Source: an uncultured Bacteroidales bacterium | GTDB taxonomy: Bacteria > Bacteroidota > Bacteroidia > Bacteroidales > JAUNSR01 | DNA length: 64,000 nucleotides | Reading direction: 5' to 3' | Assembly (NCBI GenBank): GCA_947074145.1 | Contig: CAMTOJ010000005.1 | Coordinates: forward strand, 1-64,000 | In this document: positions 1 through 8,342 of the stretch, one piece after another | Layout: every line of letters begins with the position of its first letter | How positions within the stretch are numbered: the stretch's first letter is position 1 | Notes under the pieces: model-generated | Database searches by the model: none | Told to the model about the DNA's origin: nothing | The model's input: the letters and a program-made list of their open reading frames with translations, nothing else | Program-made: the position numbers and the translations under genes

Positions 1-915
1 AAAGACAGATATGTTCATGCTTTAAATTTTAGCCTTTTCGTTGGAGGACCCGATGTTATAGGAGCCCAGAATTTAGGAGCATTGTGTATTTGGGCAGGTA
101 CATTGCCATCCGAGAGATTGTTGTTTGTGCTTAAAGAGTTTCAACCAACCATAATCTGGACTACTCCTTCGTATGCATGGTATTTGGGTGATACAGCTAA
201 AAAGCATGGAATTGATCCTGCAAAAGATCTTTCAATAAAAAAGATTATCGTAGCGGGAGAGGCCGGAGGTTCTATTCCGGCAACAAGAAAAGCTATTGAG
301 GAGCTTTGGGGAGCTGATGTCTATGACTTTTTTGGACTGTCGGATATATTCGGGGCATGTGCCGGAATGTGTAATGAGAAAAACGGACTGCACCTTGCCG
401 AAGATAATATTCTTGTTGAGGTTATTAATCCTGAAACACTTGAGCCGGTGGCTGATGGTGAGCAAGGTGAATTGGTATTCACAACATTGAAAAAAGAGGC
501 TCGTCCTTTGATTCGTTTCAGAACAAATGATATCGGAACTGTCACAAGGGAAAAATGTAATTGTGGAAGAACTCACGCTCGTATTAATATCACCGGCCGA
601 AGGGATGATCTTTTGATTGTATCAGGAGTGAATGTATTCCCGAGTGATATAGAATTTGTGATAAGAAATATTCCTGAGTTATCTGGTGAATACAGAATAA
701 CTGCTTATACTGAGAAGTTTAGTACAAAATTTAGTGTTGAGGTTGAAAGAGCCATTTACGATAGTACACCGGCGGAACAACTTATCGGAATAGTTTCAAC
801 AAATATTAAAGCTCGTGTGGGTGTAAAACCTTCGGAAGTAAAAATTCTTGATTACTTACAATTGCCAAGAGCAACACATAAAGCAGTACGTCTAATTGAT
901 AAAAGAGAAAAATAA
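1..915 (+). CDS. Phenylacetate-CoA ligase (PaaK) family AMP-forming acyl-CoA ligase, 5' end missing
   Basis: The reading frame is open from base 1, so about 304 C-terminal residues are present and the N-terminal adenylation part lies outside the window. The family activates phenylacetate and related aryl or short acids to CoA thioesters using ATP. Visible PaaK-type motifs are FFGLSD (acyl/ATP pocket), a TTLKKEARPLIRFRTND-like hinge strand, a cysteine pair in EKCNCGRTH, and the C-terminal lid signature TGRRDDLLIVSGVNVFPSD. The stop overlaps the next ATG (TAATG at 913-917), so it is translationally coupled to the aminotransferase. With a 2-oxoacid:ferredoxin oxidoreductase behind it, a role in interconverting aryl or branched-chain acids and their CoA esters during amino-acid fermentation is inferred; the actual substrate cannot be read from the sequence. 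Confidence 0.88.
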   Translation, partial: KDRYVHALNFSLFVGGPDVIGAQNLGALCIWAGTLPSERLLFVLKEFQPTIIWTTPSYAWYLGDTAKKHGIDPAKDLSIKKIIVAGEAGGSIPATRKAIEELWGADVYDFFGLSDIFGACAGMCNEKNGLHLAEDNILVEVINPETLEPVADGEQGELVFTTLKKEARPLIRFRTNDIGTVTREKCNCGRTHARINITGRRDDLLIVSGVNVFPSDIEFVIRNIPELSGEYRITAYTEKFSTKFSVEVERAIYDSTPAEQLIGIVSTNIKARVGVKPSEVKILDYLQLPRATHKAVRLIDKREK

Positions 916-2138
916 TGCCTGAATTAAGTAAAAGAACAGAGAATTTCACAGATTCTGTCATAAGAAGAATGACAAGAATTGCCAATAAATATGGAGCTGT
1001 TAATCTCTCTCAGGGTTTTCCGGATTTTGATCCTCCACAAGAGTTGAAAGATTCATTGGCAAAAGTTGCTAATGGGAGTATTCATCAATATGCCGTGACA
1101 TGGGGAGCTAAGAATTTCAGAGATAGTCTTGCCAAAAAGCATCAACTTTTTACGGGAAATGAAATTGATCCTGAAACTCAAATTGTGGTGACTTGCGGAA
1201 GTACAGAGGCTATGATGGCATCGATGCTTGCCGTTACCAATCCGGGCGATAAGGTGATTGTGTTTTCTCCTTTTTATGAGAATTACGGAGCAGATGCTAT
1301 TCTTTCGGGAGCAGAGCCTATCTATGTGCCGCTTCGCCCGCCTCATTTTGGTTTTGATGTTGAGGAGCTTGAAAATGCTTTTCGTCAGAATCCTAAAGCT
1401 CTTATTCTTTGTAATCCTTCAAATCCGTGCGGAAAGGTTTTTACACTTGATGAGCTTGAAATAATAGCAAAACTTGCTTTAAAATATGATGTTTTTGTGA
1501 TAACAGATGAGGTGTACGAACATATTGTTTATGAGCCTTATAAGCATATAAGTTTCGCTTCATTACCTGGTGTTGCCAATCATACTATTACATGTAGTTC
1601 TTTATCTAAAACATATTCCATTACGGGATGGCGACTTGGTTATGTTATTGCTCCGCCTCATGTGACTGAGGTTATAAGAAAAGTACACGATTTTCTTACA
1701 GTCGGTGCATCCGCTCCTTTACAAGAGGCAGCTGTTACGGCTCTGAATTTTAGTAAGTCTTATTACAAAGAGTTAAAACAGCATTACACTGAGAAGAAAG
1801 ATTTCTTTATTAACGGATTGAAACGAATAGGTCTTAAATATACTGAGCCGCAGGGTGCTTATTATGTAATGGTCGATGTTTCTGAGTTTGGTGTCAAAGA
1901 TGATGTTGCCTTTTGTGAGTGGCTTGCAAAGGAGGTTGGAGTAGCTGCTGTACCGGGTTCGAGTTTCTTTAAGCATAAAGAGAATAACTATATCAGATTT
2001 CACTTTGCAAAAAACATATCTACGCTCGATGATGCATTAAAACGTCTTGAAAGTTTGAAAACTAAAGTAATTAAAGGAAAAAATGAAGGAAATACGGTGG
2101 CATGGGAGAGGCGGCCAGGGCGCGTTTACAGCCTCTAA
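915..2138 (+). CDS. PLP-dependent class I/II aminotransferase (aspartate/aromatic type)
   Basis: A 407-residue fold-type I aminotransferase that converts an amino acid to its 2-oxoacid. Diagnostic stretches are LSQGFPDFDPP near the N-terminus, CNPSNPCGK, DEVYEHIVY, and the PLP-lysine region SSLSKTYSITGWRLGY with the arginine that binds the substrate carboxylate in RFHFAK. The body is of normal family length, but the last 18 or so residues are an extension read in another frame across the start of the next gene (56-bp same-strand overlap), as if the original stop was lost. Its place between an acyl-CoA ligase and a ferredoxin-linked oxidoreductase indicates a catabolic role, supplying the 2-oxoacid; aromatic or branched-chain amino acids are the best guess. 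Confidence 0.9.
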   Translation: MPELSKRTENFTDSVIRRMTRIANKYGAVNLSQGFPDFDPPQELKDSLAKVANGSIHQYAVTWGAKNFRDSLAKKHQLFTGNEIDPETQIVVTCGSTEAMMASMLAVTNPGDKVIVFSPFYENYGADAILSGAEPIYVPLRPPHFGFDVEELENAFRQNPKALILCNPSNPCGKVFTLDELEIIAKLALKYDVFVITDEVYEHIVYEPYKHISFASLPGVANHTITCSSLSKTYSITGWRLGYVIAPPHVTEVIRKVHDFLTVGASAPLQEAAVTALNFSKSYYKELKQHYTEKKDFFINGLKRIGLKYTEPQGAYYVMVDVSEFGVKDDVAFCEWLAKEVGVAAVPGSSFFKHKENNYIRFHFAKNISTLDDALKRLESLKTKVIKGKNEGNTVAWERRPGRVYSL

Positions 2139-2622
2139 GTTATTTGGCGAGGCTTTAGCTCTTTACGGCGGAGTTCATGCTTTGGCTTTTCCCTCTTTTG
2201 GCCCAGAAAGACGAGGGGCTCCGGTTCTTGCATTTACAAAAATAGATGATCATAAAATAGATGATCGTAGTGATATAAAACTTTGTGATTATATCGTAAT
2301 TCTTGATGATACATTATATAATGAAAGTTTTTTGAATGATCTGAAAGAGGGTGGTAAGATAATTATCAATACTAATACAAGTCACGAAAACAAGAATGAA
2401 AGCATAATTAAAATAGATGCCACAGGAATTGCTAATTCAGTATTAGGTAAACCTATTGCAAATACTGCAATGACAGCAGTTCTTGCTTCGGTGTCAGGCT
2501 TTGCAAATCCTGAAATTCTGTATAAGTCCTTATCTCATTATTTTAAAGGAGAATTGCTCCAAAAAAATATGGAAGTTATTAACAAGGCTTTTGAAATAAG
2601 TCGGAATATAATACAACAATGA
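2083..2622 (+). CDS. 2-oxoacid:ferredoxin oxidoreductase, gamma subunit
   Basis: A 179-residue protein beginning with the canonical gamma-subunit signature IRWHGRGGQGAFTASKL, a glycine-rich loop of the POR/VOR/KOR family, followed by FPSFGPERRGAPV. This subunit contributes the CoA-binding part of the cytoplasmic complex that oxidatively decarboxylates 2-oxoacids to acyl-CoA while reducing ferredoxin. The start at 2083 lies inside the 3' end of the aminotransferase gene, and the stop overlaps the delta-subunit start by 4 bp (ATGA), so expression is tightly coupled. Gamma, delta, alpha and beta as separate genes in this order match the archaeal-type four-subunit pyruvate/2-ketoisovalerate oxidoreductases. 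Specificity between pyruvate, branched-chain and aromatic oxoacids cannot be told from sequence alone. Confidence 0.93.
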   Translation: MKEIRWHGRGGQGAFTASKLFGEALALYGGVHALAFPSFGPERRGAPVLAFTKIDDHKIDDRSDIKLCDYIVILDDTLYNESFLNDLKEGGKIIINTNTSHENKNESIIKIDATGIANSVLGKPIANTAMTAVLASVSGFANPEILYKSLSHYFKGELLQKNMEVINKAFEISRNIIQQ

Positions 2623-2918
2623 ATAGACCTCCGGTAACAAAGTATATTAAACCAAAACATATTAAAGATTATCCTGTCGGACCCTCTTTTCGTGCAGGGT
2701 ATCTAACCTCCGATAACTCGGGTTGGCGAACTGTCAGACCGATAATAGATCAGGATTTATGTATCGGTTGCCAACAGTGTTATTTATGTTGTCCCGAAGG
2801 TGTGATCTATCCAAAAGAGGGGAAAGTCGATATTGATTATGATTTCTGTAAAGGGTGCGGTATTTGTGGAAAGATATGTAATCATAAAGCAATACAGTTT
2901 ATTAAAGAAAATAAATGA
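2619..2918 (+). CDS. 2-oxoacid:ferredoxin oxidoreductase, delta subunit (2[4Fe-4S] ferredoxin)
   Basis: A 99-residue ferredoxin-like subunit with two [4Fe-4S] motifs, CIGCQQCYLCCPEG and CKGCGICGKICNHKA, each with four cysteines. It carries electrons from the TPP-containing catalytic site to free ferredoxin. The N-terminal half (TSDNSGWRTVRPIID) is typical of Por/Vor delta subunits. It starts 4 bp inside the gamma gene. Its own stop lies in the first copy of a duplicated junction (GAAAATAAATGAC), and the alpha gene begins about 106 bp further on instead of overlapping directly. Confidence 0.93.
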   Translation: MNRPPVTKYIKPKHIKDYPVGPSFRAGYLTSDNSGWRTVRPIIDQDLCIGCQQCYLCCPEGVIYPKEGKVDIDYDFCKGCGICGKICNHKAIQFIKENK

Positions 2919-3029
2919 CGAGATAATTCGAAAAGTAATCTCAATGCCATTAATAAAATAAAAGAGAATAAATGACGAAGGCTTTCGATTGGAGCCCATT
3001 AATTCAATTTAAAAAAGAAAATAAATGAC
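2899..3029 (+). repeat. Degenerate tandem repeat of the delta/alpha gene junction (3 copies)
   Basis: The motif AAAGAAAATAAATGAC, or a one- or two-base variant, occurs ending at 2919, 2976 and 3029, spaced 57 and 53 bp. The first copy is the end of the delta gene, the last contains the start of the alpha gene, and in each copy a TGA overlaps an ATG. The middle ATG (2972) opens an 18-codon frame whose TGA (3026-3028) overlaps the alpha ATG (3025). This looks like tandem duplication of an ATGA stop/start junction. Confidence 0.7.
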
Positions 3030-4278
3030 AGCATTAAAAAAGTTTATATCAGGTGATGATGCCGTGGCAGAGGCTGTCAGACTTGTTTCACCAGATGTTA
3101 TTGCAGCTTATCCTATTACACCTCAGACAGTTGTTGTGGAAAGATTGTCGGAAATGGTTGAAGATGGATCTTTAAAGTCTGAGTTTATGCATGTTGAATC
3201 GGAACACTCCGCTCTCTCTGCCTGTATCGGAGCAAGCGCAATTGGAGCGAGAACTTTTACTGCAACATCTTCTCAAGGACTTTTATATATGGCAGAGTGT
3301 CTGCCTTATGCTTCTGGTGGACGTTTTCCTATCGTTATGATGAATGGAAACAGATCGGTGGCTCTTCCTTGGAGCATATATGGCGATCATCGTGATTCTC
3401 TTTCACAACTCGATAGCGGATGGATACAAATATATGTTGAAGATGCTCAGGAGAGTCTTGATATGACAATACAATCTTTTGCAATAGCTGAACATCAGGA
3501 TATATTAACTCCTGTGATGATCAATCTTGACGGTTTTCTTCTTACTCATACTTATGAACTTGTCACAATTCCCGAAAAAGATATTGTGGATTCATGGTTA
3601 AAGCCTTTGGAAAACAAACTTGCAATGGATTTTGATAATCCTAAAAATATGGCTTTCAGTTCTCAGCCATCCGATAATACGGAGTTTAAATATCAGCAAC
3701 ATATAGCTGTTGAAAACTCAAGAGAGAAAATTATCGAAATAGAAAAATCTTTCGCCAAGGTTTTCGGTCGCTCTTATGGCGGGCTCGCAGAGGGATATTT
3801 GTACGAAGATGCAGATTTTATAATAATAACTCTTGGAAGTGTTACCGGAACTTGTCGCTCTGTAATAAGGGATTTAAGGAGTGAAGGTGTTAAGGCGGGA
3901 TTAATAAAAATAAGGTTTATGCGTCCTTTTCCGGTTAAGGAGATTATCGAATATACTAAAAATGCAAAGGCAATTGCAGTGCTCGACCGAGATATATCTT
4001 TCGGATACGAGGGAGCGGTATTTACTAATGTGAATTCAGCATTGTCGAGAAATAACAATATTTCTCTTAAAATGAATTATATAGCCGGGCTTGGCGGAAG
4101 AGATATTTCAAAAGATAGTATCAGAGAAATATTCAAAGAGCTAAAAGAGGGACTAATAAAGAAGCCTTCTAAAACAGTGAAGTTTTTAAATCTAAATGTA
4201 GAAACTGATGACAACATTAACGAAGAAAAAGATAACATCCCGCAACATAAATCCGAAGGAGTTCTTTTATGGTCATAA
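3025..4278 (+). CDS. 2-oxoacid:ferredoxin oxidoreductase, alpha subunit
   Basis: A 417-residue alpha subunit with the pyrimidine-binding TPP domain. The motif AAYPITPQT near residue 30 and the glutamate-containing HVESEHSAL (TPP activation) followed by TATSSQGLLYM are characteristic; GDHRDSL and SGWIQIY follow as in Por/Vor alpha chains. Residues from about 255 (FGRSYGGLAEGY) form the second, domain II-like part. The start is the last of three duplicated ATGAC sites. The C-terminal tail after about residue 395 is read in a different frame across the first 71 bp of the beta gene, so the tail may not be conserved. It pairs with the beta subunit to form the catalytic core. Confidence 0.92.
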   Translation: MTALKKFISGDDAVAEAVRLVSPDVIAAYPITPQTVVVERLSEMVEDGSLKSEFMHVESEHSALSACIGASAIGARTFTATSSQGLLYMAECLPYASGGRFPIVMMNGNRSVALPWSIYGDHRDSLSQLDSGWIQIYVEDAQESLDMTIQSFAIAEHQDILTPVMINLDGFLLTHTYELVTIPEKDIVDSWLKPLENKLAMDFDNPKNMAFSSQPSDNTEFKYQQHIAVENSREKIIEIEKSFAKVFGRSYGGLAEGYLYEDADFIIITLGSVTGTCRSVIRDLRSEGVKAGLIKIRFMRPFPVKEIIEYTKNAKAIAVLDRDISFGYEGAVFTNVNSALSRNNNISLKMNYIAGLGGRDISKDSIREIFKELKEGLIKKPSKTVKFLNLNVETDDNINEEKDNIPQHKSEGVLLWS

Positions 4279-5119
4279 GGCATGTGCCGGTTGTGGAGGT
4301 AGTGTAGTGGTGAGATTGGCTCTTAAAGTTTTAGGTGAGAGAACCATTACCGTTGTTCCGGCAGGTTGTATGTCGGCTGTAGGGTTTATTTATCCGCAAC
4401 TATGTTTTTCAAATAATGCCATTATATCAACATTTCCAGGAACAGCGTCAATGCTCTCCGGTATAGCTGCCGCAGTGAAGGCAAAAGGACATAAAGATGT
4501 TCATGTCTTAGGAATAGCCGGTGATGGAGGAACTGCGGATATCGGTCTTCAAGCATTATCCGGAGCAATTGACAGAGGGGATAAGATCATATATATATGT
4601 TATGATAATGAGGCTTATATGAATACCGGTATTCAAAAAAGTAGTCTTACTCCTTTCGGAGCTAAAACAACAACAACACCGGCAGGTGAAAATATAAGAG
4701 GAACTCTGACATCGAAAAAGAATATGTTTGAAATTGTTGCGGCTCATGATATCGCTTATGCCGCAACAGCGAGCATCGGATATGTTCAGGATTTTATTAA
4801 TAAGGTATATAAAGCTTCTCTTGTAGAGGGACCATCATATATTCATGTCTTTGCTCCTTGTCCGACAGGATGGGGAATAAAAACAGATGAAACGTTTGAG
4901 ATTGCCAAAGAGGTTGTTGATTCGGGATTATGGTACTTGGCAGAATATGAAAACGGGGAGTTTTTTCTTAATAAAAACCCTAAAGAGTTTACTCCGGTTG
5001 AAAATTATCTCAGAAAGCAGAATCGCTTTAAACATCTTCATGATGAGGATATAGAACAAATTATTAATGCGCGCGATAGCAAATGGGAACGAATGCGCAG
5101 ACAATGGAATAACAAATAA
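4208..5119 (+). CDS. 2-oxoacid:ferredoxin oxidoreductase, beta subunit (TPP-binding)
   Basis: A 303-residue beta subunit binding TPP diphosphate and Mg2+ through GIAGDGGTADIG plus the downstream asparagine in YDNEAYMNTG, a GDG-to-N arrangement typical of the family. Cysteines in HKACAGCGG and in AGCMS match the ligands of the proximal [4Fe-4S] cluster in PorB. FAPCPTGWG near residue 220 is also characteristic. The start at 4208 is required because the conserved FYGHKACAGCGG begins soon after. It overlaps the alpha gene by 71 bp, the longest same-strand overlap in this operon. It completes the four-subunit enzyme. Confidence 0.93.
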   Translation: MTTLTKKKITSRNINPKEFFYGHKACAGCGGSVVVRLALKVLGERTITVVPAGCMSAVGFIYPQLCFSNNAIISTFPGTASMLSGIAAAVKAKGHKDVHVLGIAGDGGTADIGLQALSGAIDRGDKIIYICYDNEAYMNTGIQKSSLTPFGAKTTTTPAGENIRGTLTSKKNMFEIVAAHDIAYAATASIGYVQDFINKVYKASLVEGPSYIHVFAPCPTGWGIKTDETFEIAKEVVDSGLWYLAEYENGEFFLNKNPKEFTPVENYLRKQNRFKHLHDEDIEQIINARDSKWERMRRQWNNK

Positions 5120-5193
5120 TAGTTCAGATATATAGTTGTTGCAAAGGGAGATAGATATTTTTTAATAAACATATATCTGCAACTTAATAAAAA

Positions 5194-6216
5194 ATGAAAA
5201 ATATGGTTGCCCAAAATATACTTGAAACAATAGGAAATACGCCGATTGTAAAACTATCAAATATGGATAGTGGAATATGCTCTTTGTTCCTAAAACTTGA
5301 GAATCAAAATCCCGGAGGTTCTATAAAAGACAGAGTAGGACTCTCGATGATCAATAGTGCAGAAAAAGATGGTTTAATAAGTCCCGGCGATACTATCATT
5401 GAAGCTACTGCCGGAAACACAGGTATTGGACTTGCTCTTGCGGCAAGAATGAAGGGTTATAATCTTATTCTGGTAATTCCTGATAAGATGAGTGATGAAA
5501 AGATCAGTCATCTTAAAGCTTTGGGAACTGAAATAATAATGACGCGCTCGGATGTTGTAAAAGGTGATCCCGAATATTATCAGGATTATGCAAAAAGAAT
5601 TTCCATTGAAAGAGGAGCTTATTTTATTAATCAATTTGAGAATAAAGCTAATCCGCTCGCTCATGAAACCGGAACTGCTCCTGAAATATGGGAGCAGATG
5701 GAACATAAAGTGGATGCCATTGTAGTAGGTGTCGGTTCTTCTGGAACTATAACAGGGATAACAAGATTTTTCAAAAAAGTATCACCTTCTACCGAGATAA
5801 TACTTGCTGATCCAAGAGGCTCGATACTGTCTGATTATATCAATAAAGGTGTTATGAATAAAGAGGTCGGATCGTGGCTTATTGAGGGAATAGGAGAGGA
5901 CTTTATTCCTTCTATTGCAGATTTCTCATTAACAAAAAAAGCATATTCTGTTAATGATACCGAAAGTATTCAGTGTGTATATGATCTGATAAGAAATGAA
6001 GGGATTCTTGCCGGTTCTTCAACAGGAACATTGCTTGGAGCAGCTTTAAAATATTGTAAAGAACAGACTAAACCCAAAAGAGTTGTAACAATCGCTTGTG
6101 ACAGTGGTAATAAATATCTTTCAAAAATGTATGATAATAAATGGCTTGAAGAGAAAGGCATAAAAATATCACAAGTTTCAAAAATCAATAATAAAGTAAA
6201 AGAATATGAATTATAA
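5194..6216 (+). CDS. Cystathionine beta-synthase-like PLP enzyme (no regulatory CBS domains)
   Basis: A 340-residue fold-type II PLP enzyme of the cysteine synthase/CBS family. The PLP lysine is in NPGGSIKDR (Lys45), the substrate loop is EATAGNTG, and the phosphate loop is GVGSSGTITG. The stretches ADPRGSIL and EGIGEDFIP resemble cystathionine beta-synthase (serine plus homocysteine to cystathionine) more than O-acetylserine sulfhydrylase. The C-terminal tandem CBS domains that bind SAM in mammalian CBS are absent. Its last 11 bp overlap the methyltransferase gene, and a cystathionine gamma-lyase follows, so a reverse transsulfuration pathway is the best reading. It starts 74 bp after the oxidoreductase beta gene on the same strand. 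A cysteine synthase role is the main alternative. Confidence 0.85.
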   Translation: MKNMVAQNILETIGNTPIVKLSNMDSGICSLFLKLENQNPGGSIKDRVGLSMINSAEKDGLISPGDTIIEATAGNTGIGLALAARMKGYNLILVIPDKMSDEKISHLKALGTEIIMTRSDVVKGDPEYYQDYAKRISIERGAYFINQFENKANPLAHETGTAPEIWEQMEHKVDAIVVGVGSSGTITGITRFFKKVSPSTEIILADPRGSILSDYINKGVMNKEVGSWLIEGIGEDFIPSIADFSLTKKAYSVNDTESIQCVYDLIRNEGILAGSSTGTLLGAALKYCKEQTKPKRVVTIACDSGNKYLSKMYDNKWLEEKGIKISQVSKINNKVKEYEL

Positions 6217-6991
6217 TATATCCCCCGAACTAAAAAGCGTGTCAGCAACCCTTTTAGTTCCTCTTTTTTACAGAGCAAAAGAGACTCTTGAGAATGGTAT
6301 TATCAGAGATGATGCTGCAATAGATATTGTAAGATCTATAAATTATGATTTTCATAAGATCTCCGATGATATGATTACACAACGTCTTATCGCAATAAGG
6401 ACTAAATTTATTGATGATATCGTGTGTGAATATATTCAGGATAATCCTAATCCTGTTATTGTGAATCTCGGGGCGGGACTTGATACAAGACATCTGAAAT
6501 TTGATAAAAGCGTAACCTGGTATCATCTTGATCTTGATAAAGCAATTTTGCTTAGAAAACACTTTTTTACTAATCAGAATAATAATATAACAAAGAGTAT
6601 TCTTGATTTTTCATGGATCGACGACATTAAGGAAAGAAGTAATGTGTTATTTATTATAGAAGGAGTGTTTATGTATCTTGAAAAAAGTCAGGTACAATCA
6701 ATATTTAAATCTATTGGAAGCAAATTTGTTGATAGTATGGTGATTTTTGATACAATTCCCGAATCACTCGTTGATAATCACGTTTTAAAAAGTATAGATA
6801 AAAAGACTGCTCCCTTTAAATGGAGTAATGAAGACTCAAAAGAGATAGAGAGATGGAATTTCGGATTCCAAAAACTAAACGATTATCCATATATATCGGA
6901 AGAGAGCAGTTACAGAATATATAACGATTATACATATCTCAATGAAAAAGGGTATAAAGTGAGTGTAATGAAGATCAATCAAAACAATTAA
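6206..6991 (+). CDS. Class I SAM-dependent methyltransferase, leucine carboxyl methyltransferase/TcmP-like family
   Basis: A 261-residue protein with the family's motif I, VIVNLGAGLDTRH, at about residue 86, an acidic motif II in WYHLDLDKA, and IEGVFMYLEKSQV, which marks the LCM/PPM1/TcmP group of O-methyltransferases. The acceptor substrate is unknown. It overlaps cystathionine beta-synthase by 11 bp and sits 11 bp before cystathionine gamma-lyase. The SAM by-product S-adenosylhomocysteine gives homocysteine, which those two enzymes would consume, so the methyltransferase may act as a homocysteine source; that coupling is inferred. No signal peptide or membrane segment is visible. Confidence 0.8.
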   Translation: MNYNISPELKSVSATLLVPLFYRAKETLENGIIRDDAAIDIVRSINYDFHKISDDMITQRLIAIRTKFIDDIVCEYIQDNPNPVIVNLGAGLDTRHLKFDKSVTWYHLDLDKAILLRKHFFTNQNNNITKSILDFSWIDDIKERSNVLFIIEGVFMYLEKSQVQSIFKSIGSKFVDSMVIFDTIPESLVDNHVLKSIDKKTAPFKWSNEDSKEIERWNFGFQKLNDYPYISEESSYRIYNDYTYLNEKGYKVSVMKINQNN

Positions 6992-7002
6992 AAAGAAAGA
7001 AA

Positions 7003-8169
7003 ATGGGAAATTATAAATACGGATTCTCTACAAAAGCAATTCACACAGGAGAAACTCCGGACTTCAGAGAAGGTGCCACAGGTGATGTTGTTTCACCAAT
7101 ACATTTATCTACAACATTCGCTCGCAAAAAAGTGGAGCAACCAACTTCAGGGTATGAATATACAAGATCATCAAATCCCACAAGAAAAGCATTAGAAGAG
7201 AAACTTGCTTCTCTCGAAAATGCTAAACACGGATTTACTTTCAGTTCAGGGCTTGCAGCCGAAACAACCCTTTTACTCTCCCTTCTTAACCCCGGAGATC
7301 ATATTGCTGCATTCGATGATCTATACGGAGGAACAAAAAGATTATTCAATAAAGTATTTTCTAAATATAATTTCGGTGTAACATATGTCGATGCGACAAT
7401 CTCTGAAAATGTAAGAAAAGGGATTAATAAAAGCACAAAACTTATTTGGCTTGAAACTCCCTCTAATCCACTTCTTAAGATTTGTGATATAAGAGAGATT
7501 GCTTCAATTGCACATGAAAACAATATTCTTTTGGTTGTAGATAACACTTTTCTTTCACCCTACTTTCAAAGGCCACTCGACTTAGGTGCAGATGTTGTGA
7601 TTCATAGTTCCACAAAATATATCGGAGGTCACAGCGATACGCTCGGAGGCGCAATTATTGTAAATGATGAAGAGATTGCCGAAAAGGTTGCTTATCATCA
7701 AAATGCAACCGGTGCCGTTTTATCTCCTTTTGACTCATATCTTACAATGAGAGGACTTAAAACATTATCTGTAAGATTGGAACAACATCAGAAGAATGCA
7801 TTTGCAGTAGCCGATTATCTTTCTTCTCATCCCAAAGTGAAAAAAGTGATATATCCCGGACTGGAATCCCATCCGCAACATAAACTTGCCACTTCTCAAA
7901 CCGATGGTTTTGGTGGAGTATTATCTTTTGAAATTGATGGTGATATAAATGATGCAAAACTTTTTCTTGAAAAACTTCAAATATTCGCTCTTGCAGAGAG
8001 TCTTGGTGGTGTGGAATCACTAATTGAACTACCCTCACTTATGACGCACGCTTCTGTCGATAAAGAGATACGCGAAAAAGCGGGAATAACCGATACTCTT
8101 ATTCGTGTTTCGGTAGGAATAGAAGATATTAATGATTTGATTGATGATCTGAAACAAGCTCTTGCTTAG
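7003..8169 (+). CDS. Cystathionine gamma-lyase/gamma-synthase family enzyme (Cys/Met metabolism PLP family)
   Basis: A 388-residue fold-type I PLP enzyme. Signatures are SPIHLSTTF, YEYTRSSNPTR (phosphate contacts), LYGGTKRLF, and the PLP lysine in HSSTKYIGGHSD (Lys205). Near the C-terminus, FALAESLGGVESLIELPSLM matches cystathionine gamma-lyases better than methionine gamma-lyases. Gamma-lyase would cleave cystathionine to cysteine, 2-oxobutyrate and ammonia; the 2-oxobutyrate is a possible substrate for the upstream oxidoreductase. Gamma-synthase or O-acetylhomoserine sulfhydrylase activity remains possible because the family is promiscuous. It is the last gene of the block and is followed by a symmetric terminator hairpin. 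Confidence 0.86.
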   Translation: MGNYKYGFSTKAIHTGETPDFREGATGDVVSPIHLSTTFARKKVEQPTSGYEYTRSSNPTRKALEEKLASLENAKHGFTFSSGLAAETTLLLSLLNPGDHIAAFDDLYGGTKRLFNKVFSKYNFGVTYVDATISENVRKGINKSTKLIWLETPSNPLLKICDIREIASIAHENNILLVVDNTFLSPYFQRPLDLGADVVIHSSTKYIGGHSDTLGGAIIVNDEEIAEKVAYHQNATGAVLSPFDSYLTMRGLKTLSVRLEQHQKNAFAVADYLSSHPKVKKVIYPGLESHPQHKLATSQTDGFGGVLSFEIDGDINDAKLFLEKLQIFALAESLGGVESLIELPSLMTHASVDKEIREKAGITDTLIRVSVGIEDINDLIDDLKQALA

Positions 8170-8212
8170 CCTAAAATTAAAAAGAAAAAAAATAGTTCGA
8201 AAGAAAAAGATA

Positions 8213-8247
8213 TCCCTATTATCCTTAAAAAGAGAGGATAATAGGGA
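8213..8247. terminator. Bidirectional terminator hairpin between convergent genes
   Basis: Perfect 12-bp stem TCCCTATTATCC / GGATAATAGGGA with an 11-nt loop, between the convergent gamma-lyase and ABC ATPase genes. On the minus strand it is followed by several T-rich tracts; on the plus strand a T-run comes about seven bases later. The 173 bp between the two stop codons hold nothing else recognisable. Confidence 0.75.
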
Positions 8248-8342
8248 AATTATATTTTTAATGGAATATAAAGTGATATTAAAGTTTATTCTTCAGACAT
8301 CTCTTTTTCTTACCCATAATAACAAACTAATATACTCGGATA

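Noticed and set aside
5120-5193. Riboswitch or attenuator before the cystathionine beta-synthase gene
   Set aside because: A dyad involving GTTGCA/TGCAAC and imperfect ATAT-rich arms is visible, but it does not match a riboswitch I know and has no terminator T-run.
7003-8169. Methionine gamma-lyase
   Set aside because: The C-terminal ESLGGVESL-type motif and adjacent cystathionine beta-synthase favour cystathionine gamma-lyase, although promiscuous methionine cleavage cannot be excluded.
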